Below, in pieces: positions 36,241-46,207 of a stretch of 64,000 nt of DNA. The number at the start of each line of letters is the position of its first letter. Positions within the stretch are counted from its first letter, which is position 1. Origin of the DNA: Sulfitobacter brevis (lineage in GTDB: Bacteria > Pseudomonadota > Alphaproteobacteria > Rhodobacterales > Rhodobacteraceae); NCBI RefSeq assembly GCF_900112755.1, contig NZ_FOMW01000013.1, positions 25,498 to 89,497 of the forward strand, read 5' to 3'. The notes under the pieces were generated by a model. The model was not told where the DNA came from, searched no databases, and was given only the letters and a program-made list of their open reading frames with translations. The translations under genes and the position numbers were made by a program.

Positions 36241-37506
36241 ATGACCGTGAAAGTCATCGTTATGGGCGCCGGCGTGATCGGCGTCACCACCGCTTACTAT
36301 CTTGCCAAACAGGGCGCACAAGTCGTCGTGATTGATCGGCAAACCGGACCGGGGCTTGAAACCAGCTATGCCAATGCGGGGCAGCTCAGCTACGGGATGA
36401 CCTCGCCTTGGGCTGCCCCCGGCATCCCGATGAAGGCGGTCAAATGGATGTTCATGAAACGCCGGCCGCTTTTCATCTGGCCGCTGATCAGCCCGACCAT
36501 GTGGAAATGGTGCGCTTCAATGGTGATGAATTGTAACGAGGACAGCTATCGCCGCAACAAGGGCCGGATGGTCCGCGTCTCAAGCTATTCGCGCGATGTG
36601 ATGCCAGATTTGATTGCTGAGACGGGCATTGAATATGATGGGCGGGCGCAGGGCACCTTGCAGCTTTTCCGGACCGACAAGCAATTGAAAGGCTCAAAAG
36701 CTGATCAGGAAATTCTCGCCGAATACGGCTCACCCTATGAGGTGTTGGACCCGGAAGGCTGTATTGCCGCAGAACCGGCACTGGCCCAAGTGCGCGGCAA
36801 GTTTGTCGGCGGGTTGCGCTTGACGGCAGATCGCACCGGAGATTGCCGCCTTTTCACCATCGCGCTGACGGAAAAATGCATCGAAATGGGTGTGGAGTTT
36901 CAATACGGGCAATCGATCAAGTCAATCGCTGTGGAGAACGGCAAGATCGCGGGTGTCGATACTGAAATCGCCGGACGGATCACTGGCGACGCTTATGTAT
37001 GCGCGATGGGCAGCTTTGCGGTGAATGTGCTGAACACCATCGGCGTCAAACTGCCAGTCTATCCGGTCAAGGGCTACTCGGTGACGTTACCGGTGACTGA
37101 CGACAAGTATGCGCCGCAGTCGACTGTGATGGACGAAACCCACAAAGTCGCGATCACCCGCCTCGGAGACCGCATCCGCGTCGCAGGACAGGCCGAGATC
37201 GCCGGCTATTCCAACCGCCTTGGCCCGCATGCGACCGACACGGTAAAACACGTGATCAATGATCTGTTTCCCAAGGGCGGCGACATCTCAAAAGCTGAAG
37301 GCTGGACCGGCCTGCGCCCGATGACGCCCGATGGCACCCCCGTTTTAGGCCCAACGCAATACGAGAACCTCTTTCTGAACACCGGCCACGGCACCTTGGG
37401 GTGGACAATGGCCTGTGGCTCGGGTCGGGCGGTGGCGGATGTGGTTCTGGGCAAAACGCCGGAGATCTCTTTTGACGGACTGACTGCGGCCCGCTATGCG
37501 CGGTGA
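36241..37506 (+). CDS. dadA: D-amino acid dehydrogenase (DadA-like flavoprotein)
   Basis: 421 aa from the ATG at 36241, directly before the FAD-binding motif VIVMGAGVIGVTTAYYLAKQG. Other DadA features: TSYANAGQLSYGMTSPWAAPGIP, and the C-terminal GWTGLRPMTPDGTPVLG and NTGHGTLGWTMACGSG. DadA oxidises D-amino acids such as D-alanine to 2-oxo acids, passing electrons to the respiratory chain at the inner membrane. No alanine racemase (dadX) is adjacent. It is followed 28 bases later by an FMN reductase, probably in one transcript. Confidence 0.9.
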   Translation: MTVKVIVMGAGVIGVTTAYYLAKQGAQVVVIDRQTGPGLETSYANAGQLSYGMTSPWAAPGIPMKAVKWMFMKRRPLFIWPLISPTMWKWCASMVMNCNEDSYRRNKGRMVRVSSYSRDVMPDLIAETGIEYDGRAQGTLQLFRTDKQLKGSKADQEILAEYGSPYEVLDPEGCIAAEPALAQVRGKFVGGLRLTADRTGDCRLFTIALTEKCIEMGVEFQYGQSIKSIAVENGKIAGVDTEIAGRITGDAYVCAMGSFAVNVLNTIGVKLPVYPVKGYSVTLPVTDDKYAPQSTVMDETHKVAITRLGDRIRVAGQAEIAGYSNRLGPHATDTVKHVINDLFPKGGDISKAEGWTGLRPMTPDGTPVLGPTQYENLFLNTGHGTLGWTMACGSGRAVADVVLGKTPEISFDGLTAARYAR

Positions 37507-37534
37507 CGCCCGAAAGTGACAGAAGGAGTAACGA

Positions 37535-38095
37535 ATGACGCGGATTTTGGGAATTTCGGGAAGCTTGCGACAGGCATCCTACAACACGGCCCTGTTGCGT
37601 GCGGCGCAGGGTCTAATGCCAAAGGGTGCGAAACTGGTAGAGGGCAGCATAGCCGATATTCCGCTCTATAACGGCGACGACGAAGCTGCGACGGGGATAC
37701 CGCCTGTTGTTGCAGCGCTGAAAGATCAGATCGCCGAGGCAGACGGGCTTTTGCTGTTCACGCCTGAATACAACAATTCGATCCCCGGCGTTTTCAAAAA
37801 CGCGATGGACTGGACCAGCCGCCCTGCCAAAGACATGGGCCGCGTTTTCGGCAGCAAACCAGTCGCGGTGCTCGGCGCTACGCCTGGCGGTTTTGGCACG
37901 ATCCTCGCGCAAGACGCGTGGCTGCCGGTGTTGCGCACCTTGGGCACGCGTCCGTGGTTTGAAGGCCGGTTGATGGTGGCGCGGGCCGGCGATGTATTCG
38001 ACGATCAAGGCACACTGGCTGACCCGCAAATACGCGAAAGGTTGGAAAGTTTTCTGGCGGGTTTCGTGAGTTTCGCCGCCGCGCAAGCTGACTGA
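37535..38095 (+). CDS. NADPH-dependent FMN reductase
   Basis: 186 aa, flavodoxin-like fold. The opening GISGSLRQASYNTALLRAA is the FMN phosphate-binding loop, and LLFTPEYNNSIPGVFKNAMDW is the conserved FMN_red pattern (PEYNxSIPGxLKNAxDW). Members reduce FMN, quinones or azo compounds. It has an AGGAG just upstream of the ATG and follows dadA by 28 bases. A weak GGCCCT/AGGGCC hairpin (38118-38134) lies past its stop. Confidence 0.92.
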   Translation: MTRILGISGSLRQASYNTALLRAAQGLMPKGAKLVEGSIADIPLYNGDDEAATGIPPVVAALKDQIAEADGLLLFTPEYNNSIPGVFKNAMDWTSRPAKDMGRVFGSKPVAVLGATPGGFGTILAQDAWLPVLRTLGTRPWFEGRLMVARAGDVFDDQGTLADPQIRERLESFLAGFVSFAAAQAD

Positions 38096-38227
38096 ACGCA
38101 GGCTGCGGCGATGCTACGGCCCTGAGCTAGGGCCAATTCAGCGCCTGCGCCTGTCGGGTCGATAAAATCGCTTAACATTGCAAGGTGATGTTCTAAACTT
38201 GTAAAAAAACCCGCTAAGGAGCGCAGG

Positions 38228-39193
38228 ATGAGCTATTCCCCATGCCCCGATCCCGCCTTGGGTGACGTTGATGGCGTAAACGCGATTGAAACCTTGATCG
38301 TCCCTCGCGCGGTTGATCTGGGCGAAATGGAGGTGCGCCGTGCCCTGCCCTCTACCAAGCGTCAAATGGTTGGTCCGTTTATCTTTTTCGACCAAATGGG
38401 TCCCGCAGAATTCCTGACCGATCAAGGCATTGATGTGCGACCGCACCCCCATATCAACCTCGCCACCCTGACCTATCTGTTTGAAGGCGAAATTCTGCAC
38501 CGCGATTCACTGGGGACCGATCAGACAATCCGCCCCGGTGCGGTCAACTGGATGAAGGCGGGCAAGGGCATTGTCCATTCAGAGCGCACGTCGGAGCAGA
38601 AAAAGAAAAACGGCCAGCGGCTTTTCGGATTGCAAACATGGGTGGCACTGCCCGAAGCCCAAGAGGAATCCGCGCCCGAGTTCATCCACTACGGGTCAGA
38701 GGACCTGCCGCTGCTCGACAGCGACGGGATCAAGGCGCGGATCATTACTGGCGAGGCTTATGGTCGCACATCAACCCTCGAGACCGCCTCGGAAACGCTC
38801 TATGGCGATATCGAAGTGCAGGCGGGCGCTTCGATTCCGATTGATGCGACCTATGAGGAACGCGCCCTCTACACCATCTCCGGAGAGATCGAAATTGCAG
38901 GAGACCGCTTTGAAAAGGGTCAGCTTTTGATCCTGCGGCCCGGCGACGCAATCACTGTGCGGGCCATATCGACCGCGCGCTTTATGCTATTTGGTGGCGC
39001 CCCGATGGGCGGACCACGCTATATTTGGTGGAACTTCGTTTCCTCGCGCCCCGAGCGGATAGAAGTGGCTAAACAGGAATGGGCCAACGGGCGCTTCGAC
39101 ACCGTTCCGGGAGATGAAGCCGACTTCATTCCCCTGCCGGACGACACAAACCAAAAACCCCGCCGCGCCACGGGGGGCGTAATGTATCCCTGA
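38228..39193 (+). CDS. Pirin family protein
   Basis: 321 aa, double-cupin. The N-terminal cupin has the metal-binding residues in RPHPHINLATLTYLFEGEI (two His) and GKGIVHSER (His), with RDSLGTDQTIRPGAVNWM between. Known bacterial pirins act as quercetinases or interact with metabolic enzymes. The C-terminal cupin (about 190-290) has FGGAPMGGPRYIWWNFVSS. It is monocistronic, with SD AAGGAG before the ATG. Exact function unknown. Confidence 0.93.
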   Translation: MSYSPCPDPALGDVDGVNAIETLIVPRAVDLGEMEVRRALPSTKRQMVGPFIFFDQMGPAEFLTDQGIDVRPHPHINLATLTYLFEGEILHRDSLGTDQTIRPGAVNWMKAGKGIVHSERTSEQKKKNGQRLFGLQTWVALPEAQEESAPEFIHYGSEDLPLLDSDGIKARIITGEAYGRTSTLETASETLYGDIEVQAGASIPIDATYEERALYTISGEIEIAGDRFEKGQLLILRPGDAITVRAISTARFMLFGGAPMGGPRYIWWNFVSSRPERIEVAKQEWANGRFDTVPGDEADFIPLPDDTNQKPRRATGGVMYP

Positions 39194-39215
39194 TACCCGG
39201 GAAGCCGGTTGCCCG

Positions 39216-40643
39216 CTAACGCACCTTCGCCCAGAACGTCGATTTACGATCAAACTTTGCGCGCAGCAACTCGAGGTACCGCGCATGTGTGGGGAAGCTG
39301 CGATAGTCGGTGATCTCGGCGTCAAGTATTGCACAATCTGCGAGATGATCAGCGGCTCGGTCATATCGTGATGACCGGCCCTGACCGAGCGCAAAATCGA
39401 TCATAGACCGTAGCAGGATAACTGCAGCAAGCGGCTGGCGAGTGCGAAGCACCTCGGCGGCAGATGTCAGAAGCGCTTCGTCCTGCCCGTCAAACTCGTT
39501 CGCGCGGGCCTCAATCAACTGTGCTGCTGTCAGCAAGTCAGGCCAACCGAGGCAGAAGGAGAGTGCGCTGGCGACATCCGCAAACTGCAAAACATGCTTT
39601 TTCGCGCGGTCCTCAGCCTCAACATCGTCAAAATCCGCAAGACCTTTAAGATGATCCCGCAGGTGTGTCTGGTTCAACGTGGCAAGGAAACAGGCCCAAC
39701 GGTGGGTTTGCGCGTCCTGCGTTCGCCCCAACGCATCAAGGCAGGCGATATAGGCGGCATCCCAAGCCTCCTGCCCGACGGCACGCTGATCCTGCTGCGC
39801 ATTGGATAAAAGGGTCAGCGCCTCTTCGGCGCGGGACTGCTCCAGCAACAAAAATGCGACCTCGGCTGCGATATCTTTGCGCTTCAACTCCGCATCCGAA
39901 TACTGCAAGATATAGGCAGTCGTGTCCCCCGCCGCAGTCGCGATTTCCTGCAACCAGCTTTTCACCATCCGCGCTTTGCGCTCCGCTGCGTATCGGCTAC
40001 CGCCTCTGAGTTCGCGCAGAAATTTGATTGCCTCGTGATCCTGTGAACCACCCTTGCGAGGGGGCGCGGCATAGGTCTCGATATGTGCGGTTAACCTTGC
40101 CAGACCAATGGTGCCAAGCGATGGGCCCAGCAAAGATATGATCCCGTCCCATTCACCGTGCGCATTGTCTTGCAGGGCACCCCAGACACGGTCGGCCAGC
40201 GCCTCAGGTTCAAGTTGCGCGCGCGGCGCAATGTGCTCCAATTGCATGATCGCTGCGCGAAAGACGTCACCCACATCACCTTTGCTATCGTCGACGCGTC
40301 CATAAACCGATGGCGCGATTTCGGTAAACTGCCATAACAAGTCGACCGCGAGGGTGGGATCGTCGGGCGCGATCTTTTCGACGATCATCGCCACTTGCGT
40401 GCTCAGATCTTTGATCAACGCTTTGCGTTTCCTCCAACCGACAAAGCTAGTTGATTTCCGGATCGAGGCAAGTCGCTTTCGCACGTCATGGGCAAGCTCC
40501 GCAGCGCCAAGCCTGTGGCTTAGTTCCAGCCGCAGTCGCCGTTTGATATCTGCACTGCCGGTGCTGACTTCCATAAGCAAGGCAGCCAACTGCTCGGCGC
40601 CAAGCGCTTCAAGATTGCTATGGTTCAGGGTCTTTTTCGACAT
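39216..40643 (-). CDS. DUF6880 helical-repeat protein
   Basis: 475 aa from the ATG at 40641-40643 (MSKKTLNHSNLEALG). It is a soluble protein made almost wholly of short helices, many with a TPR-like pattern (VAFLLLEQSRAEEALTLLSNA). The N-terminal LEALGAEQLAALLMEVSTGSADIKRRLRLEL pattern, split over residues 10-40, is the hallmark I associate with DUF6880. Function unknown; helical repeats suggest protein binding. It is convergent with the pirin gene, with only 22 bases between the stops. Confidence 0.75.
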   Translation of the reverse strand: MSKKTLNHSNLEALGAEQLAALLMEVSTGSADIKRRLRLELSHRLGAAELAHDVRKRLASIRKSTSFVGWRKRKALIKDLSTQVAMIVEKIAPDDPTLAVDLLWQFTEIAPSVYGRVDDSKGDVGDVFRAAIMQLEHIAPRAQLEPEALADRVWGALQDNAHGEWDGIISLLGPSLGTIGLARLTAHIETYAAPPRKGGSQDHEAIKFLRELRGGSRYAAERKARMVKSWLQEIATAAGDTTAYILQYSDAELKRKDIAAEVAFLLLEQSRAEEALTLLSNAQQDQRAVGQEAWDAAYIACLDALGRTQDAQTHRWACFLATLNQTHLRDHLKGLADFDDVEAEDRAKKHVLQFADVASALSFCLGWPDLLTAAQLIEARANEFDGQDEALLTSAAEVLRTRQPLAAVILLRSMIDFALGQGRSSRYDRAADHLADCAILDAEITDYRSFPTHARYLELLRAKFDRKSTFWAKVR

Positions 40644-40784
40644 GCCCAAAACTCGCATTTGCTGTGCTTAAAGGAAAGCGATCACATCGGAGCCGCAGCT
40701 TGGCGGCCCCGAGGGAGGGATTTGGCGCCATGATCTATCGCCAAAATTTATTTAGCTCTGAGACCCGCCAGCTTGCCGCAAGTT

Positions 40785-43223
40785 CTAGGCCGGTACCAAA
40801 CTTTTTCGCAATGCAATTTCCAAAGTTGCCTGATCATAGGGCTTGGTGAGGCTGGTCAGCCTAGGCCCGACTTCTTTGTCGTCGATATACTCCTGCGGAT
40901 CGGCGCCCGAGGCGACGATAATCGCCGTATCCGGAAATTGCGCTGTGGTGTGGCGGATCAGATCCATCCCCGATCCGTCAGGCAGACCAAGATCGGTGAG
41001 CAAAATGTCAAAGTTGCACTCACCCAAGCATGCTTTCGCTTCGGCAATATCCCCCGCCTCGGTAACCTCATGGCCCATATCGGAGAGCATGTCAGCGGTC
41101 GCCATCCGGATCAGAACGTCATCCTCAACCAGCAGCACTTGCAGGCCAGCAGTCGCGTCACGCTTGGCAGAGTCGGCCGAAGAGCTTCCCTCTTCGTTCG
41201 CGGGCATATCTGGCGCACATGCTAGTGTCTGACGGTCCAGAATTTCGTGGATTTTCTGGGCCAGCCGCTCACGTGTATAGGGTTTGCTGAGCAGTTCTAC
41301 CCCATCATCCAAGCGACCTGCATGGACGATCGCATTCTGCGTGTAGCCCGAGGTGAAGAGCACACCGAGGTGCGGCAGACGTTCCTTGGCCATGCGGGCA
41401 AGCTCAGGGCTGCGCAGTGCGCCGGGCATCACTACATCGGTGAACAGCAGATCAATCTTGAGACCGCTGTTGATGATCGCCATCGCGTTGTCTGCGTTCT
41501 CGGCCGTAAGCACGGAATAGCCCAGATCGCGCAGCAGATCGACGACCGTTTCCCGCACTGCGGCGTCATCTTCGACGATCAGAATAATCTCGCCCTGCCC
41601 GGGCGGCGTGGTCGCGGCTGGCAGGATTTGCTCGATCTCTTCTTCCTTGCGGGTTCTCGGCAAATATACCCGAACGGTCGTGCCCTGCCCCTCTTCGCTG
41701 TAGATTTTAATGTGGCCGCCGGACTGTTTGACGAAGCCGTAGACCATGCTGAGGCCGAGGCCGGTGCCTTCGCCTGTCGCTTTGGTTGTGAAGAAAGGGT
41801 CAAAGACCTTTTCGATAATGTCAGGCGCGATGCCGGTTCCGGTGTCGGTCACCGCGAACATCACATATTGGCCCGCAATCACATGAGGATGCGCATCGGC
41901 ATAGGCATCGTCCAGCGATGCATTCCCAGCCTCGATTGTCAGCTTACCGCGATGATCCATCGCGTCCCGCGCATTTATCGCTAGATTGAGGATGACATTT
42001 TCGACCTGCGTAGGATCGGCAAAACAGTTCCACAGACCGCCGGAAATCACAGTCTCCACCTCGATCGCCTCACCCAGTGTCCGGCGCAGCATATCGTCCA
42101 TCCCGCGCACCAAGCGCCCGATATTGTTCGGCTTCGGCTCCAGTGGCTGCTGGCGCCCGAACGCAAGCAATTGCGCGGTCAGTTTGGCGCCACGGCTGAC
42201 ACCTGCCATCGCGTTTTCCACCCGCGATTTCTTGGGGTCATCTAGTGGCAGCTCTTTTAACAACAGTTGAAGATTGCCACCGATAACCTGCAAAAGGTTG
42301 TTAAAGTCATGGGCAACACCGCCGGTTAATTGTCCGACAGCTTCCATCTTCTGGGCCTGCACGAGCTGTGTTTCCAAACGGTCACGCTCGGCCATCGCTT
42401 CCTCAACGCGGGTTTTCAGCGCGTTATTGAATGCAAGCTCGGCATTGCGGGCCTTTAGCTCGTCGGTGAGATCGCGCGCCTCGATCACCGTCCCAACCGT
42501 GCGCCCGCGCCCGTCTTTCATTGGCGAGGCGGTGAACCCGACCGGATAAAAGCTACCGTCCTTATGAACGAAAGTTTCCTCGCCTTGCGTCTGATTGTTC
42601 TCGGGAAAGGCGCGATCAATCTCGCACTCTTCAATGGGAAAGTGCCGCCCGTCGGGATGGGTATGATGCACCACATCGTGCAAGGTGCGGCCGACTGTCT
42701 CTTCGAATTTATAACCGGTAAGCGCTTCGGCGGCCTTGTTCATAAACACACAATGCTGGCGGTCATCCATCATGAAAATAGCCATGGTGGTATTGCTCAA
42801 GATCGCATCGAGCCGCGCGGAGGCTTCCTTTAGCGCTTCTTCGGTTTGTTTTTGATGGGTGACATCCCGGACTGCCGCGTAAAAGATCTTCTCGCCATCG
42901 GCTGTGATGAGCTGCAAATGGATCGCCACCGTGTAGCAAGACCCGTCTTTGCGTTGATGCACCGTTTCAAAATTCAACTCGGAGCGTTCGCCAACGATCA
43001 GCGGATCGACCATCGCCAAAAACTCGCCACGCGACAGATCAGGTTTGATGTCCCAAGGGGTCAGATTCTGCATTTCCTCCACGGTAAATCCAAGATTTTC
43101 CCGTGCAGCGCGATTAACGAACGAAAACTTAAAGTCATCTGCCGAGAAGACATAAGCTTCGCTGGCCGAACCCTCAACGATTACCCCGAGGCGCTCGCTG
43201 GTCATACTCACCATATCATGCAT
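40785..43223 (-). CDS. Cytosolic hybrid histidine kinase, PAS-PAS-HisKA-HATPase-REC-REC
   Basis: 812 aa with no membrane helix. Two PAS domains (about 10-125 and 135-255) are followed by a dimerisation/phosphoacceptor helix with His305 ([12 protein letters not shown]), an ATPase domain (N box with Asn417; [21 protein letters not shown]), and two receiver domains with phosphoacceptors Asp596 (FTDVVMP) and Asp744 (LTDLGLP). This is the HWE/NtrB-like hybrid layout common in alphaproteobacteria. It has no cognate regulator or Hpt gene adjacent. The start ATG is preceded by AGAGG. The signal and output are unknown. Confidence 0.93.
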   Translation of the reverse strand: MHDMVSMTSERLGVIVEGSASEAYVFSADDFKFSFVNRAARENLGFTVEEMQNLTPWDIKPDLSRGEFLAMVDPLIVGERSELNFETVHQRKDGSCYTVAIHLQLITADGEKIFYAAVRDVTHQKQTEEALKEASARLDAILSNTTMAIFMMDDRQHCVFMNKAAEALTGYKFEETVGRTLHDVVHHTHPDGRHFPIEECEIDRAFPENNQTQGEETFVHKDGSFYPVGFTASPMKDGRGRTVGTVIEARDLTDELKARNAELAFNNALKTRVEEAMAERDRLETQLVQAQKMEAVGQLTGGVAHDFNNLLQVIGGNLQLLLKELPLDDPKKSRVENAMAGVSRGAKLTAQLLAFGRQQPLEPKPNNIGRLVRGMDDMLRRTLGEAIEVETVISGGLWNCFADPTQVENVILNLAINARDAMDHRGKLTIEAGNASLDDAYADAHPHVIAGQYVMFAVTDTGTGIAPDIIEKVFDPFFTTKATGEGTGLGLSMVYGFVKQSGGHIKIYSEEGQGTTVRVYLPRTRKEEEIEQILPAATTPPGQGEIILIVEDDAAVRETVVDLLRDLGYSVLTAENADNAMAIINSGLKIDLLFTDVVMPGALRSPELARMAKERLPHLGVLFTSGYTQNAIVHAGRLDDGVELLSKPYTRERLAQKIHEILDRQTLACAPDMPANEEGSSSADSAKRDATAGLQVLLVEDDVLIRMATADMLSDMGHEVTEAGDIAEAKACLGECNFDILLTDLGLPDGSGMDLIRHTTAQFPDTAIIVASGADPQEYIDDKEVGPRLTSLTKPYDQATLEIALRKSLVPA

Positions 43224-43477
43224 GTTTTGCCTCTGAAATCCGAATACTTGTTAAGCGCCATGCGCCCTCCTCCGAATCCGGAGAAAGCCACCCCATATTT
43301 TTTAGGTCTCGCGGCGCGCATTACCAGCGTGTTTTTTCCCGTTCAATTACATTTCGCAACTTTTTAAGCCTGTTTTGCTGAAATAATACAGACTTAAGTA
43401 TCTCAGTTCTTTTGTGAGGTGCTGGACATAGAACACCGCATAAAAATATCCAGCTATTTTAGCAACTAACAGAAAAA

Positions 43478-43497
43478 CGCCCCGACAATGCGGGGCG
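43478..43497 (-). terminator. Terminator of the pob/pca operon
   Basis: CGCCCCG (43478-43484) and CGGGGCG (43491-43497) form a 7-bp stem with a 6-base loop, followed on the minus strand by TTTTT. It lies 98 bases past the BKACE stop. The 371-base gap 43224-43594 otherwise holds only the A+T-rich upstream region of the hybrid kinase. Confidence 0.85.
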
Positions 43498-43594
43498 CTG
43501 CTTTACCTTTATACTGGGCGGCTTGGGCCAACGAGCCATCGCTAAAGCCTGCATTTGCCGCACTTTAAGCTCTGCGGCATCGCGTGCTTGCCTC

Positions 43595-44419
43595 TTAAAG
43601 TCCCAAAATAGTGCGGGCCTGCTGCCATGTGGCGACCGGACGGGCGTATTTCTCGCAAATCTCAACGGTCCGTTTCACCAGTGCGGCGTTAGAGGGGGCG
43701 AGCCTGTTACGATCCAGCCGAACGTTGTCTTCCAGACCAGTGCGGGCATGGCCACCGGCAGCAATAGCCCAATCGTTCAAAACGGCTTGATTTGCACCGA
43801 TCCCCGCGGCACACCATGCCACATCATCGCCGAGCAGCCGTTTGACCGTCTGTACGTAATAGTCAAACACGTGGCGGTCCGCAGGCATGGCGTTTTTAAC
43901 GCCCATCACGAACTGGACATAGGGAATGTCTTTGATCTGGCCTTTGGCATGCATTTCTGCGGCCTTGAGAATGTGGCTTAAATCAAATGCTTCGATCTCA
44001 GGCTTGACGTTATGGGTCAGCATTTCCGATGCCAGCCAGTCCACCAGTTCAGGCGGGTTTTCATAGACGCGGGTTGGGAAGTTGTTTGAACCAACCGATA
44101 ACGACGCCATGTCAGGCCGAAGTGGCAACATACCCCCACGCGCCTGCCCTGCGCCCGACCGGCCCCCCGTTGAAAACTGGATGATCATGCCGGGGCAATG
44201 CTTTTCCAACCCTTCTTTGAGCCGCGCGAATTTCTCAGGGTCTGAAGTGGGCGTCTCGTCTTCATTGCGCACATGGGCGTGACAGATGGCAGCCCCTGCC
44301 TCAAACGCCTCGTGTGAGGATTCAACCTGTTCGTTGATTGAAATCGGCACTGCCGGATTGCTCGCCTTGGTCGGCACGGAGCCGGTAATCGCGACGCAGA
44401 TGATGCAAGGATTTTCCAT
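43595..44419 (-). CDS. BKACE (beta-keto acid cleavage enzyme) family protein
   Basis: 274 aa. It has the zinc-binding HAHVR motif (His47 and His49 in AAICHAHVRNEDETPTSD), followed by IIQFSTGGRSG, EIEAFDLSHI and the C-terminal GLEDNVRLDRNRLAPSNAALV. The family (formerly DUF849; founding member 3-keto-5-aminohexanoate cleavage enzyme) converts a beta-keto acid plus acetyl-CoA to acetoacetate and a new acyl-CoA. It starts 8 bases after pcaG with its own AAGGGA, so it is in the pca operon. A role on beta-ketoadipate (to succinyl-CoA and acetoacetate) is likely but inferred. Confidence 0.88.
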   Translation of the reverse strand: MENPCIICVAITGSVPTKASNPAVPISINEQVESSHEAFEAGAAICHAHVRNEDETPTSDPEKFARLKEGLEKHCPGMIIQFSTGGRSGAGQARGGMLPLRPDMASLSVGSNNFPTRVYENPPELVDWLASEMLTHNVKPEIEAFDLSHILKAAEMHAKGQIKDIPYVQFVMGVKNAMPADRHVFDYYVQTVKRLLGDDVAWCAAGIGANQAVLNDWAIAAGGHARTGLEDNVRLDRNRLAPSNAALVKRTVEICEKYARPVATWQQARTILGL

Positions 44420-44427
44420 GATGTCCC

Positions 44428-45042
44428 TTAAATATCGAAAAAGATGGTCTCGTTTGGACCTTGAAGATGAATGTCGAAACGGTACTGCGCATCGCCGGTC
44501 TTGTCGGCCAGCAAGGTCGGTATCCGGTTCTGGTGCTCGATCCGGATGAGGATCGGGTCCTGCGCGTTGGCGTCGGGTTCGTCCGCGAAATATACCCGCG
44601 TTTGCAGCCCGATGTTGATGCCCCGCGCAACAATCCAGACGGTGATATGCGGCGCCTGCATGCGCCCGTCAGAGAACGGTACTGCGCCAGGTTTTACGGT
44701 CTCAAAGGTGAATTCCCCTGTCACCGGATCGCCAGCTGAACGGCCCCAGCCGGTAAAATTTGGATCGGCTTGCCCGCGAGTTTCATTGGCAGAAGCAAAC
44801 AGACCTGCCGCGTCAGGCTGCCAGATTTCGATCATCGCATCGCGCAGTGGCGTGCCGGTGCCATCAAAAACAGCACCTTTCAAAGTGATCTCCTGGCCCC
44901 TTACCGCGCCCGTTTTCATCGTCGCGCCGAGATCACCGCCGTATGCCTTGATGCCGGCAAAATTCGGCGTGCATCCGATGTGCACATATGGCCCCGCAGT
45001 CTGGCTGGGGCTTTCCTTCAAATAGGACAGGTTTTGCGTCAT
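44428..45042 (-). CDS. pcaG: Protocatechuate 3,4-dioxygenase subunit alpha
   Basis: About 204 aa; the ATG at 45040-45042 follows GAGG and is almost contiguous with the pcaH stop; a GTG two codons upstream is possible. Seen: KESPSQTAGPYVHIGCTP near the start, GTPLRDAMIEIWQPDAAG and PHITVWIVARGINIGLQTRVYF. The alpha chain lacks the iron ligands but completes the active site with PcaH. The enzyme opens protocatechuate between C3 and C4 to beta-carboxy-cis,cis-muconate. Confidence 0.95.
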   Translation of the reverse strand: MTQNLSYLKESPSQTAGPYVHIGCTPNFAGIKAYGGDLGATMKTGAVRGQEITLKGAVFDGTGTPLRDAMIEIWQPDAAGLFASANETRGQADPNFTGWGRSAGDPVTGEFTFETVKPGAVPFSDGRMQAPHITVWIVARGINIGLQTRVYFADEPDANAQDPILIRIEHQNRIPTLLADKTGDAQYRFDIHLQGPNETIFFDI

Positions 45043-45044
45043 CG

Positions 45045-45782
45045 TCACAGCCCCTCTTTACGGTTTTCGAAAGAGGTTTGTCTCCGACCGCGCAGCACAA
45101 TGTCGAACTTATAGGCGCGACTGTCCATCGGCACCGTCCGGTGCATATCAAGCAGTGCCGTCAACGCATCTACCGCCTCGGCCGATTTGAGCGCGCCAAC
45201 AATCGGGCAAAGTTTGATATGCGGATCACCCTCGAAATACATCTGGGTGATCAGACGTTGGGCAAACCCGTGACCAAACACCGAGAAATGGATATGCGCG
45301 GGGCGCCAATCGTTCATGCCGTTGGGCCAAGGATACGGGCCGGGCTGGATCGTACGAAATTCGTAGGTGCCGTCTGCGCTGGTAATCACCCGCCCGCAAC
45401 CACCGAAGTTCGGGTCAAGTGCGGCGAGATAGCTCTCTTTCTTATGGCGATATCGCCCGCCCGCATTGGCCTGCCAGACCTCAAGCAAGGCACCGGGGAC
45501 CGGACGGCCCATTTCGTCCAGCACGCGACCATGCACGATAATGCGCGGTCCGATGGCGCTTTCGCCAGCCTGCGCATAATTGTGGATCAGGTCGTTATCC
45601 AGTTTGCCGATAAGATTGTGACCGAAAACCGGCGAAGTCTCCTCGCTGAGCGTCGAGGGGAACGAAAGTAATGCTGCCTGCGGGCTGCGTTTGATACTCG
45701 TTTTATAAGGTGGCGTCAGCGCATCCGGCTGCCAGTCGCGATCGCGAGGAACGAAGCCTCCGATTTGTGTGCTGTCGCTCAT
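45045..45782 (-). CDS. pcaH: Protocatechuate 3,4-dioxygenase subunit beta
   Basis: 245 aa. It carries the nonheme Fe(III) site: Tyr in GGRYRHKKE, Tyr in GPYPWPNG, and two His in [13 protein letters not shown]. The strand [11 protein letters not shown] and the C-terminal [17 protein letters not shown] are typical of PcaH. Start and stop overlap its neighbours by a few bases (ATGA with pcaC), so pcaC-pcaH-pcaG are coupled. Confidence 0.97.
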   Translation of the reverse strand: MSDSTQIGGFVPRDRDWQPDALTPPYKTSIKRSPQAALLSFPSTLSEETSPVFGHNLIGKLDNDLIHNYAQAGESAIGPRIIVHGRVLDEMGRPVPGALLEVWQANAGGRYRHKKESYLAALDPNFGGCGRVITSADGTYEFRTIQPGPYPWPNGMNDWRPAHIHFSVFGHGFAQRLITQMYFEGDPHIKLCPIVGALKSAEAVDALTALLDMHRTVPMDSRAYKFDIVLRGRRQTSFENRKEGL

Positions 45783-46159
45783 ATGTCCACCCCCATCTCA
45801 GCAAAGGTTGCTTTGGCCAGCTTTATGGCATGATTGGCCTTGGGCACGCCAGCATAGACGGCAACATGCAGAAATGCCTGCAAAATCTCGTCAGGCGCAG
45901 CGCCGGTATTCTGGCTCGCGCGGATGTGCATCGGGATCTCTTCAAAATTACCAGTCGCCGCCAACAGAGCCAACGTGAGCAACGACCGGTCTCTGCGCGA
46001 GATCGTGTTGTCCGCCCAAAGCGTGCCCCAGGCGCCCTCGGTAATCATGCTTTGAAACGGGGCATCAAAGTCGGATTTATTGGCTTCGGCGCGGTCTACA
46101 TGGGCGTCGCCCAGAACCTCCCGCCGGACCGCTATGCCGGTGTCAAAACGTGTCGTCAT
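45779..46159 (-). CDS. pcaC: 4-carboxymuconolactone decarboxylase
   Basis: 126 aa from the ATG at 46157-46159, which has GGAGG at 8-base spacing; the ORF extends 8 codons further but without need. It is an AhpD-like helical protein: [45 protein letters not shown] and [22 protein letters not shown]. It decarboxylates gamma-carboxymuconolactone to beta-ketoadipate enol-lactone. The enzyme making its substrate (PcaB) and the next (PcaD) are not in the window. Confidence 0.95.
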   Translation of the reverse strand: MTTRFDTGIAVRREVLGDAHVDRAEANKSDFDAPFQSMITEGAWGTLWADNTISRRDRSLLTLALLAATGNFEEIPMHIRASQNTGAAPDEILQAFLHVAVYAGVPKANHAIKLAKATFAEMGVDI

Positions 46160-46207
46160 ATCCGTGTCCTCCTTAAAATTCATGCAGCCCGCAGCGGCAG
46201 CGCAGCG

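Noticed and set aside
38118..38134. Terminator after the FMN reductase
   Set aside because: The GGCCCT/AGGGCC stem is only 6 bp with no T tract; it is noted in the gene entry but not called.
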